Below, in pieces: positions 1 through 5,777 of a stretch of 5,777 bases of DNA. Numbering within the stretch: the first letter of the stretch is position 1; each line of letters begins with the position of its first letter. Below the pieces are notes generated by a model, which was not told the origin of the DNA, searched no databases, and was given only the letters and a program-made list of their open reading frames with translations. This DNA comes from an uncultured Clostridia bacterium (lineage in GTDB: Bacteria > Bacillota > Clostridia > TANB77 > CAG-508), in contig CALYAH010000080.1 in NCBI GenBank assembly GCA_944393455.1, positions 1 through 5,777 of the forward strand, read 5' to 3'. Position numbers and translations under genes: made by a program.

Positions 1-1
1 A

Positions 2-736
2 GGTGTAGTAGAAGATAGCGTTAACAAAGTAGGAGTGGATGTCAACACAGCAACACCATCATTACTTTCTTATGTTTCAGGAATTAATAATACGATTGCT
101 AAGAATATCGTAAAATATAGAGATGAAAATGGAAAATTAAAAAATAGAAAACAATTATTAAAAGTTCCGAAACTTGGTAAAGTGGCATTTGAACAATGTG
201 CTGGTTTTTTAAGGATATTAGATGGAGATAATCCATTAGAAATAACTGCGGTTCACCCAGAAAGTTATGAGGCGACAGAAAAATTACTTGCTAATTTGGG
301 ATTTGATAAAAAAGATTTGAAAGATAAAGAAAAGCTAGAGGAATTAAGAGTAAAATTAAAAAATATCAATATACCGACTATGGCAAAGGAATTGAAAATT
401 GGAGAGATGACCTTATCTGATATTATTAATGAGTTATCAAAACCAGGAAGAGATCCTCGTGAAGACATGCCAAAACCAATTTTAAGAAGTGATGTTTTGA
501 AATTGGAAGATTTAAAAGAAGGTATGGTATTAAATGGAACCGTTAGAAATGTGATTGATTTTGGTGCATTTGTGGATATTGGCGTAAAACATGATGGTTT
601 AGTGCATATCTCTGAAATGAGCGATAAATTTATAAAAAATCCTTCTGAAGTTGTTTCAGTAGGCGATGTTGTAAAAGTTAAGATAATTAAAATTGACAAA
701 GAAAGACAAAAAGTAGGGCTTTCCATGAAAGTTTAA
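2..736 (+). CDS. tex: Tex family RNA-binding transcription accessory protein, C-terminal part (5' end outside window)
   Basis: This is the last 244 residues of Tex, a conserved cytoplasmic nucleic-acid-binding protein linked to transcription and RNA processing. The frame is open from base 2 and begins with the Tex-typical segment GVVEDSVNKVGVDVNTATPS. The GTG at 35 is therefore an internal Val and not a start. A helix-hairpin-helix region covers about visible residues 19-73 (LLSYVSGI, RKQLLKVPKLG). A charged helical linker follows, and a C-terminal S1 domain covers about residues 171-244, with GTVRNVIDFGAFVDIGVKHD, GLVHISEMSD and a terminal VGLSMKV. Full-length Tex is usually a little over 700 residues, so roughly the first two thirds (the N-terminal and YqgF-like domains) lie off the left edge. 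It ends in TAA directly after the S1 fold, as expected for the family. The gene converges on the minus-strand response regulator and shows no functional link to it. Confidence in the family is high. Confidence 0.95.
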   Translation, partial: GVVEDSVNKVGVDVNTATPSLLSYVSGINNTIAKNIVKYRDENGKLKNRKQLLKVPKLGKVAFEQCAGFLRILDGDNPLEITAVHPESYEATEKLLANLGFDKKDLKDKEKLEELRVKLKNINIPTMAKELKIGEMTLSDIINELSKPGRDPREDMPKPILRSDVLKLEDLKEGMVLNGTVRNVIDFGAFVDIGVKHDGLVHISEMSDKFIKNPSEVVSVGDVVKVKIIKIDKERQKVGLSMKV

Positions 737-739
737 GAT

Positions 740-759
740 AAAAGCCTTAGGTCTTTTTT
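740..759 (+). terminator. Weak intrinsic terminator of tex, possibly bidirectional
   Basis: Three bases after the tex stop, AAAAGCC (740-746) can pair with GGTCTTTT (750-757) around a TTA loop, with a single bulged T at 752, and a T run extends to 759. The stem is short and AT-rich. Read on the minus strand, the same bases form AAAAGACC-TAA-GGCTTTT just after the response regulator stop at 763-765, so one element could serve both converging genes. The call rests on position and pairing only. Confidence 0.5.
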
Positions 760-762
760 GTC

Positions 763-1824
763 TCATTTATATTTTTCTTGAATCTCCTGAATCTGATCAA
801 AATGGTTTTCTAATATATCTAAGAATATATCTGTTATCTCTGGATCAAATTGAGTACCTTTACATCTCTTAAATTCAGAGATAACAGTTTCAATTGGCAA
901 AGAACCACGATAAGTTCTTTTTGAAGTCATTGCATCAAAACTATCTGTAATTGCAGTAATTCGAGCCAAATATGGGATATCTTCTCCCTGTAACTGAGCT
1001 GGATAACCATGACCATCATATCTTTCATGATGATGTTTCACAATGGGGATAATCTCTTTGAAAATGGTTGCAGTTGATAAGATATGAGCACCAATAGATG
1101 GATGATTCTTAATTTCCGAATATTCATTATCTGTCAATTTGCTTTCTTTTAACAAAATACTATCAGGTACTCCTATTTTACCAATATCATGAAATAATCC
1201 ACCTATTTTCAAAATTTTTAAGTCTTCTTCTGACAAATCTAATTTTTTACCAATTAAGACAGAAAATTCAGAAACTCTATCAGAATGACCTCTTGTGTAA
1301 GTATCTTTTGCTTCAACAGTATATCTTAAAGTTTGGATACTTTCTAAATAAGCACGTTCTAGTTTCTCATAAGTATCTGATAGTTCATTATTAATTTTTT
1401 TAATTTCATTCATTTGTTTAATAGACTTAATACCAGACTCAATTAATAAAAGTAATTGATCAAACTTATCACTTTTTTCACAATATCCTTGAATATCAAG
1501 TCTTCTTATGGTTTCTAATGGAGGAGCTAAATCTTTATGGCCAGTGAGTAATAATATATATAATTCTTTGTCAAATTTTCTGATTTCTTCTACTACTTGA
1601 TCTCCATGGATTGGAGTCATAATAAAGTCTAAAATCATTAAGTCGAAATGTTCATTTTTTACTCTCTCCACAGCTTTCATAGGGTCTGTAATACCAATAA
1701 ATTCATAGCCAGACCTTTTTAAAAAGATAGATAGAGAATCAATAATTCATTCTTCGTCATCAACAGCTACGATTTTATAATTTCTGTTTTCACTATTTTC
1801 TAAATTTTGTAACCCTTTTCTCAT
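763..1824 (-). CDS. Response regulator, REC plus HD-GYP cyclic di-GMP phosphodiesterase, with an in-frame TGA at codon 26
   Basis: Read from ATG at 1824 in one frame to TGA at 763-765, this is a 353-codon gene with one internal TGA (codon 26, 1749-1747). The REC domain covers about residues 16-130: acidic pair D22/D23 in VAVDDEE, predicted phosphoacceptor D66 in LMILDFIMTP, T94 in LLLTGHKD and K117 in GYCEKS. A helical linker (about 135-165) leads to the HD-GYP domain (about 165-345): H180 in RGHSDRV, H212/D213 in FHDIGKIG, H241 in NHPSIG, and HHHERYDGHGYP at 264-275. HD-GYP proteins hydrolyse cyclic di-GMP in the cytoplasm, and all the motif residues I can identify are present. The start is supported by a ribosome binding site at 1832-1837. 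The gene has its own promoter and lies downstream of the kinase, its probable partner. Under the standard code it would be an interrupted gene. Restart at M49 (1680) would remove D22/D23 and has no visible ribosome binding site, though HD-GYP would remain whole. Function confidence is high; expression as one protein is uncertain. Confidence 0.85.
1747..1749 (-). other. In-frame TGA codon inside the response regulator
   Basis: The codon between VAVDDEE and IIDSLSIFLKRSGYEF reads TGA on the minus strand, and the frame is open on both sides. In REC domains this position, directly after the acidic residues, is variable, and Gly is common. GGA to TGA is a single base change, and TGG (Trp) to TGA is also one change. 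There is no frameshift or other lesion in the gene. Confidence 0.9.
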
Positions 1825-1831
1825 TTTAACA

Positions 1832-1837
1832 ACCTCA
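1832..1837 (-). promoter_or_regulatory. Ribosome binding site of the response regulator
   Basis: TGAGGT on the minus strand lies seven bases upstream of the ATG at 1824. It decides the start: the open frame extends a further 35 codons upstream, but that stretch runs through the promoter and into the T-rich tract beyond it and is not protein-like. Confidence 0.7.
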
Positions 1838-1859
1838 TTAATTATAAATAAATTAATTA

Positions 1860-1890
1860 TTTCCCACATTATATTAATAAAACGTGGAAA
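1860..1890 (-). promoter_or_regulatory. Imperfect inverted repeat over the -10 region, possible operator
   Basis: TTTCCACGTT (1890-1881) and AATGTGGGAAA (1870-1860) are inverted copies with one mismatch and one extra G. They bracket the centre of the promoter: one arm fills the start of the spacer, and the other covers the last bases of the -10 box and the predicted start. That placement fits a repressor site or an autoregulatory site. The protein that would bind is unknown. Confidence 0.35.
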
Positions 1891-1896
1891 AAGCAA
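1868..1896 (-). promoter_or_regulatory. Sigma-A-type promoter of the response regulator
   Basis: On the minus strand a perfect TATAAT (-10, 1873-1868) follows TTGCTT (-35, 1896-1891, three of six consensus bases) with a 17-base spacer. The predicted transcription start is near 1861, giving a leader of about 37 bases before the ATG at 1824. The promoter lies downstream of the inverted repeat after the kinase, so the regulator appears to have its own transcription unit. Confidence 0.6.
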
Positions 1897-1927
1897 GACT
1901 TTTTGCAAAAAAAAGAGACAAAAGGGC

Positions 1928-1967
1928 AAAAGTCTTATCTTTTATGTCGAAAAAAGATAAGACTTTT
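1928..1967 (-). terminator. Perfect 16-bp inverted repeat after the kinase gene: terminator or attenuator
   Basis: AAAAGTCTTATCTTTT and its exact reverse complement occupy 1928-1943 and 1952-1967 around an 8-base loop. In kinase transcription order the second arm ends in TTTT, followed by GCCC and another short T run, as in a low-GC intrinsic terminator. It begins 19 bases after the kinase stop and lies upstream of the regulator promoter. The stem is AT-rich and the T run is broken, so full termination is not assured. Confidence 0.65.
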
Positions 1968-1976
1968 AAGACTGTT

Positions 1977-1995
1977 CTCCTTTGTTTTACAAAGG
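1977..1995 (-). other. Short hairpin over the kinase stop codon with an orphan Shine-Dalgarno sequence
   Basis: CCTTTGT and ACAAAGG (1995-1989 and 1985-1979 on the minus strand) form a perfect 7-bp stem with a 3-base loop that includes part of the TAA stop. The second arm overlaps AAAGGAG (1983-1977), a good ribosome binding site with no usable start codon behind it: an in-frame TAA and the 16-bp inverted repeat follow. The pairing is seen directly; any function is unknown. Confidence 0.4.
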
Positions 1996-3990
1996 TAAAA
2001 TAATGGAAAATGTAGTTCCTTTTCCTTCTTCTGAGACTACTGTTATATTACCATTAAAATGAGCTCGGATAGTAGAGTATGACATGTATAAACCTAATCC
2101 AGTTCCGTTCTTTCCTTTTGTTGTAATCATTTCATTAAATAATTTATTTTTTACATATTCTGGCATACCAGGTCCATAATCTTTAACAAAAATAATTAAA
2201 TGATTATTATCTTTCTCAACAGTTAAGTCAATATTTTGTTCTGGCTTTCCGTCATAAGCTTGAATGGAATTCGAAATCATATTATTAATAACTTGTACTA
2301 AGCTATTGATATCACCATGAATGATTGTATTTTCGTCAGTTTTCATAGCAATATTTAAATAGATAATAGCATTTTTAAGTTCATGTTTCATCAAGATATT
2401 AACTCTTTTTAACAGTTCTCCAACGGTAAAAGAAATATCTTCTTCATTGGAAAGTGTAACGGCTTGTCCTTTTACAGCAGTGATGACATCTGACATATAT
2501 TCGGTATGTGTTTTAATTTTAGCAACCCATGATGACATATCTTTTGCAATATCATGATGATCTTGTGAGTTTACTTCAGGGTCATCAATTGAACTTTCAT
2601 ATTCTTTAATTAAATCTGTTAATCCCTCCGTGGCACCTGATATTGACATAATAGGTGTTTTTAAGTTGTGGGCAATACCTCCAATTAATTGTCCTAAGGA
2701 AGCTAGACGTTCTTTTTCCATTAAGGTTTCTTGGTTATCGTGCAATTGTTGTATATTTTTCTTAGTTAATTCTTGTATTTTATTAAAAGAAATAATTAAG
2801 TCTCCAAACTCATCATTGGAAGTAAGAGAAAGAGGTTGCATAATGCTAGTATCTCTATTTTTAATCATCCTCAAGAAGCTAAAAGAGATAATATTAATTT
2901 CATTTGATAATGACTTCGCAAACAAGGTTAATATAATAATATTAATTAATACTAATATTAAAAAAGAAATAGAAAAATAAATTAATATATCAATTGATAA
3001 AATAGTAAAATAAATGCCAACTGTATAAATAGTACCATTTACTACAACATCAACGGTAGCTCCTTGACAATCAATTCCATAATATTCATATACTCTGCCA
3101 TCATTTGTTGGAGATAATTCATTTAGATATTTATTAAAGAAATTACTAACTTGAATTTCTTCACCATTGTTGTTAAAATAGTGATTATCAGTTGTTTTAA
3201 TAAAAACGAAGTCATTTTCATTTAATAAATTCAAACTTTGTGTTTTTTCTAATAAGTCAGAAAAACTAGAAAAAGTATTATATTCTTTAAAATAATCTAA
3301 ACTATTATGATAAGTTTCAAAAAGAGAATTTCCTGTATTAATAGAGACTAAAGAATATCCTAATAAAGAGGTAAACAATACAGAAACTAATATTAGGGGT
3401 AAAATATTATAGAAAATTTTCTTTTTTAAGGTTGACCTTTTTAAGTCAGCTACACTATCATAAGGTAGCTTAATTAATATTTTTTTAAACAAATTACAAG
3501 TATAAATAAAAACAGAAGTTACATATAAAGTCATCAAAGAAATAACTAATATAAATAGTTTTAATGTAGTAATACCAAACTGATGAATTGTGTAAGCATG
3601 AATAACAGTCAAAGCAATACTAGGAATGGTAATATTTAAAATTAGTAAAGAATAAGGAACAGTAAATAATTTATTTTTTACATAGTTAATTTCTTTTAAG
3701 GTATATTTATGAGGATTTTTAATTAAATCACTATGTGTAATCAAGAATCTAGTTTTATAAAAAATAACTACAACAAAAATAGCAAAAATAGCAGCAGCAA
3801 TCGATAAAACTTGTGAAAGATAATTTGTGTTTTCTACTTCTGTTTGAAAAGCTGTTCCATAGGTTCCTTCAGGATAATTTAATATCATAGGAATTAAAAA
3901 AGCATAAATAGTGGTTAACACAATTAGTCCTAAAGTAAGGGCTAATAATAATTTAAGTTGTATTTTGTATTTTTCTAATATCTTTTTCAC
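1987..3990 (-). CDS. Membrane sensor histidine kinase with six predicted TM helices
   Basis: This 667-residue protein should autophosphorylate on His in response to a membrane or extracytoplasmic signal and pass phosphate to a response regulator. Four hydrophobic helices come first (about 12-35, 61-78, 110-132 and 142-164). A basic linker (KRSTLKKK) leads to TM5 (193-215), an outside loop of about 110 residues, and a long TM6 (about 325-357). A HAMP-like segment follows (to about 405), then a dimerisation helix with predicted phosphoacceptor H441 in GGIAHNLKTPI. The ATPase domain has an N box (NNMISNSIQA, 569-578), a G1 box (DYGPGMP, 604-610) and an F/G2 region (LFNEMITTKGKNGTGLGL, 617-634). 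No catalytic residue appears to be missing. Translation starts at GTG, chosen because a strong AGGAGGT lies seven bases upstream. It begins 12 bases after the NRPS stop, so the two are very probably co-transcribed. The likely partner is the response regulator downstream, but the ligand is not visible. It ends in TAA. Confidence 0.93.
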   Translation of the reverse strand: MKKILEKYKIQLKLLLALTLGLIVLTTIYAFLIPMILNYPEGTYGTAFQTEVENTNYLSQVLSIAAAIFAIFVVVIFYKTRFLITHSDLIKNPHKYTLKEINYVKNKLFTVPYSLLILNITIPSIALTVIHAYTIHQFGITTLKLFILVISLMTLYVTSVFIYTCNLFKKILIKLPYDSVADLKRSTLKKKIFYNILPLILVSVLFTSLLGYSLVSINTGNSLFETYHNSLDYFKEYNTFSSFSDLLEKTQSLNLLNENDFVFIKTTDNHYFNNNGEEIQVSNFFNKYLNELSPTNDGRVYEYYGIDCQGATVDVVVNGTIYTVGIYFTILSIDILIYFSISFLILVLINIIILTLFAKSLSNEINIISFSFLRMIKNRDTSIMQPLSLTSNDEFGDLIISFNKIQELTKKNIQQLHDNQETLMEKERLASLGQLIGGIAHNLKTPIMSISGATEGLTDLIKEYESSIDDPEVNSQDHHDIAKDMSSWVAKIKTHTEYMSDVITAVKGQAVTLSNEEDISFTVGELLKRVNILMKHELKNAIIYLNIAMKTDENTIIHGDINSLVQVINNMISNSIQAYDGKPEQNIDLTVEKDNNHLIIFVKDYGPGMPEYVKNKLFNEMITTKGKNGTGLGLYMSYSTIRAHFNGNITVVSEEGKGTTFSIILPL

Positions 3991-3997
3991 AAGATAT

Positions 3998-4004
3998 ACC
4001 TCCT
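3998..4004 (-). promoter_or_regulatory. Strong ribosome binding site of the kinase, overlapping the NRPS stop codon
   Basis: AGGAGGT on the minus strand (4004-3998) lies seven bases before the kinase GTG. Its first two bases are part of the NRPS stop codon TAG (4005-4003). A ribosome finishing the NRPS therefore sits on the kinase initiation region, which fits translational coupling. It also fixes the GTG at 3990 as the start. Confidence 0.85.
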
Positions 4005-5777
4005 ATATTAAATATTTTTTCTTACGTAGATAATCCATAATTTTTTGGATATATTCGTCTGTAATGATAGGCCATTCAAAATTTAATTTTTCTAAACAAG
4101 AATTTGTATGCAGATTTTTTTGATTAATCGTAGCGCTAAAAGAAAGCCCCGATGTATCATCTAAATCATTGACGATTCCTTTCAAAATATTTTCTTCTGG
4201 ATATTGGTTTGACAAAGCAAGAATTCTTTGTTTAAATTCATTACCAGAAAGAATTTCTGTAGAAAATCCAATATTCTCAAATATTTTTAACAAATCAGAA
4301 ACACGAATATAATTTTCATTAAATAAATGAAAAACATATCGACTTGTTTGCACATTAAAAATTAATTGAAAAATAGCTTTTGCACAATAATCAACAGGGG
4401 TAAATTCCAAAAACTCATTTATCATGGTATTTGGTAGAATATGATACTTTAGAATCATCATTAAAATATTATAAAAAGCATTGTCGTCAAAATTCTTTTG
4501 GAAGCTACCATCACTATATCTACTTGTTAAATTTCCAACACGGAAAATACTAGCAGTTAAGCCTTCTAAAGTTTTTTCATAAATTAGTTTTTCTGCTTCA
4601 AATTTAGTTTGAATATATACATTTTCATCATATTGTTGACCAATGTAAAAATCATTTTCATCAAAGTTATTATAATTTTTTTGATGATTTACTAGATAAT
4701 TTCCAGAAACACCAAGAGTAGAGATATGAATTAACTCGATGTTGTATTTCATACAAAGGTCAATTAAATTTTGAACAACCCCCACATTAATCTTTTTAAA
4801 CTCTTCATAATCTCCATAATATTTAACATTAGCAGCAGTATTTATAGCTAAATCGATTGATTTTGCCAACTCTTTATATGTACTTGCTAACAATCCAAAA
4901 CGTGGTTTCGTAATATCAGAATCAATGACATCCATTCTATCCAAAGGAAGATTTTTATTAAAATAGAATCGATATAATTTAGCAAGTCTTTTGATAGCAG
5001 ATTCATCATTTTTACTACGAACGATACATGTAATATGGCTATCACTATGTGTCAAAAATTCTTGTAATAAATGAATTCCTAGATAACCAGTACAACCTAA
5101 TAAAAGAATATTTTTGTAATACTTTTTTGTAAATTGCATTACACTAGGATGTTTGTAAAAACTATGATTTACGTCAGACAAATAAGTGCTATCAATCTCA
5201 TGAACCTTTTGATTATTTTTATTTTCAATTAATTGTGCTAAGTTTTGAATTGTTCTGGCTTGATAAAAATCTTGTGTATTTAATTTGTAGTCATATTCTA
5301 GCATTTTTGTTTGTACACGAATAATATCAAGAGAATCAATGTGATAATCAAAAATATCATTTTGGATTCCGACTTTGGAAACTGATAAGCAGGTCTCGAA
5401 AATATGGCATAAATCTTTTTCTATTTTAGTAGAAGGTTTTACATATTTAAAAGAAGAATTTAGTTCTTTTAAATCTGGTTCCGGCAAAGCTTTTCGATTT
5501 ACTTTATGATTGATTGTCAGTGGAATTTCATCCATTGTGACAAAATAGCTAGGAATCATATAATGTGGTAAAATATCAACTAAATATTTTTTTAATTCTG
5601 CTATGTCAATTTTTTGCTTGCAAACTAAATAAGCACATAAATATTTTTTTTCATTTGAATCTATTTTATCAATAACAACACATTTATCGATACCACCAAA
5701 AGTTAAAATGTTATTACTAATATCATCTAGTTCTACACGATAACCACGTATTTTTACTTGATGATCTTTTCTTCCTA
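4003..5777 (-). CDS. Nonribosomal peptide synthetase C-terminus: adenylation (partial), carrier and thioester reductase domains
   Basis: The last 590 residues are visible and the frame is open past the right edge, so the ATG at 5559 is internal. Numbering from the first full codon, the end of an adenylation domain shows the A8 motif GRKDHQVKIRGYRVEL (1-16) and the A10 motif PLTINHKVNRKALP, with the catalytic Lys at 91. A carrier domain follows (about 115-185), with the predicted phosphopantetheine Ser at 148 in YHIDSLDII; the usual Gly-Gly before DSL is absent. The terminal thioester reductase has a Rossmann GCTGYLG (227-233), S352/T353 in HISTLGVSG, and the catalytic pair Y387/K391 in YIQTK. 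Such domains use NAD(P)H to release the carrier-bound acyl chain as an aldehyde or alcohol. The same domain order occurs in aminoadipate reductase and in NRPSs that make peptide aldehydes and their cyclised products. The substrate-specifying part of the adenylation domain is off the window, so the product cannot be named. It stops in TAG and the kinase follows at once. Confidence 0.93.
   Translation of the reverse strand, partial: GRKDHQVKIRGYRVELDDISNNILTFGGIDKCVVIDKIDSNEKKYLCAYLVCKQKIDIAELKKYLVDILPHYMIPSYFVTMDEIPLTINHKVNRKALPEPDLKELNSSFKYVKPSTKIEKDLCHIFETCLSVSKVGIQNDIFDYHIDSLDIIRVQTKMLEYDYKLNTQDFYQARTIQNLAQLIENKNNQKVHEIDSTYLSDVNHSFYKHPSVMQFTKKYYKNILLLGCTGYLGIHLLQEFLTHSDSHITCIVRSKNDESAIKRLAKLYRFYFNKNLPLDRMDVIDSDITKPRFGLLASTYKELAKSIDLAINTAANVKYYGDYEEFKKINVGVVQNLIDLCMKYNIELIHISTLGVSGNYLVNHQKNYNNFDENDFYIGQQYDENVYIQTKFEAEKLIYEKTLEGLTASIFRVGNLTSRYSDGSFQKNFDDNAFYNILMMILKYHILPNTMINEFLEFTPVDYCAKAIFQLIFNVQTSRYVFHLFNENYIRVSDLLKIFENIGFSTEILSGNEFKQRILALSNQYPEENILKGIVNDLDDTSGLSFSATINQKNLHTNSCLEKLNFEWPIITDEYIQKIMDYLRKKKYLI

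Noticed and set aside
35..37. GTG at 35 as the start of a short RNA-binding protein
   Set aside because: The upstream codons from base 2 continue the conserved Tex sequence (VVEDSVNKVG), so this is an internal Val.
265..726. Minus-strand open frame of 153 codons opposite tex
   Set aside because: It is fully antisense to the conserved HhH/S1 coding region, its Ser/Ile/Phe-rich translation has no domain, and no ribosome binding site supports it.
1681..1749. Selenocysteine insertion at the TGA
   Set aside because: Sec at this REC position has no precedent known to me. Downstream there is only a loopless AT palindrome CTTTTTAAAAAG (1715-1726), not a SECIS-like stem with an apical loop.
1825..1929. 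Extension of the response regulator 35 codons upstream of the ATG at 1824
   Set aside because: The stretch covers the promoter and leader and continues into the T-rich tract upstream of it. Its translation is hydrophobic noise, while the ATG at 1824 has a proper ribosome binding site.
2630..2980. Plus-strand open frame of 116 codons inside the kinase
   Set aside because: It is antisense to the HAMP and phosphoacceptor region of a clear histidine kinase, and its translation resembles no protein family.
5557..5559. ATG at 5559 as the start of a stand-alone carrier-reductase protein
   Set aside because: Another 72 codons to the window edge encode the adenylation A8 region in the same frame. 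The Met belongs to the conserved HYMIPSYF segment.
1..5777. CRISPR array, insertion sequence, tRNA or rRNA
   Set aside because: No regularly spaced repeats, transposase-like frames, terminal inverted repeats with target duplications, or cloverleaf-forming segments were seen.

Overview
The window is strongly AT-rich, with AGGAGG-type ribosome binding sites, a TATAAT-type promoter and Tex, HD-GYP and NRPS-type proteins. This points to a low-GC Bacillota (Clostridia- or Bacilli-like, possibly gut-associated). The lineage is inference; no marker gene here fixes it.

Layout from left to right. The 3' end of a plus-strand tex gene (HhH and S1 RNA-binding domains) enters from the left edge and stops at 736. 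Everything else lies on the minus strand and reads right to left. First in that direction is the C-terminal part of a nonribosomal peptide synthetase (end of an adenylation domain, a carrier domain and a terminal thioester reductase), which is open at the right edge. Twelve bases later comes a six-TM sensor histidine kinase whose ribosome binding site overlaps the NRPS stop codon. A perfect 16-bp inverted repeat, probably a terminator or attenuator, follows the kinase. Then a separate promoter drives a REC plus HD-GYP response regulator. A weak hairpin sits between the converging tex and regulator genes.

The coherent reading is a biosynthetic enzyme that would release its product as an aldehyde or alcohol, translationally close-coupled to a membrane sensor kinase, next to a candidate partner regulator that would hydrolyse cyclic di-GMP rather than bind DNA. 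The pairing is inferred from proximity and is not shown by sequence.

The oddest feature is a TGA codon in frame at codon 26 of the response regulator (1747-1749). The rest of the gene is intact in the same frame, with every REC and HD-GYP key residue present. It is a single nonsense mutation, a sequencing error, or TGA read as an amino acid (Trp or Gly). The same gene also ends in TGA and the only two Trp codons elsewhere are TGG, so the standard code with a nonsense change is somewhat favoured but not proven. No gene-free stretch exceeds 300 bases.
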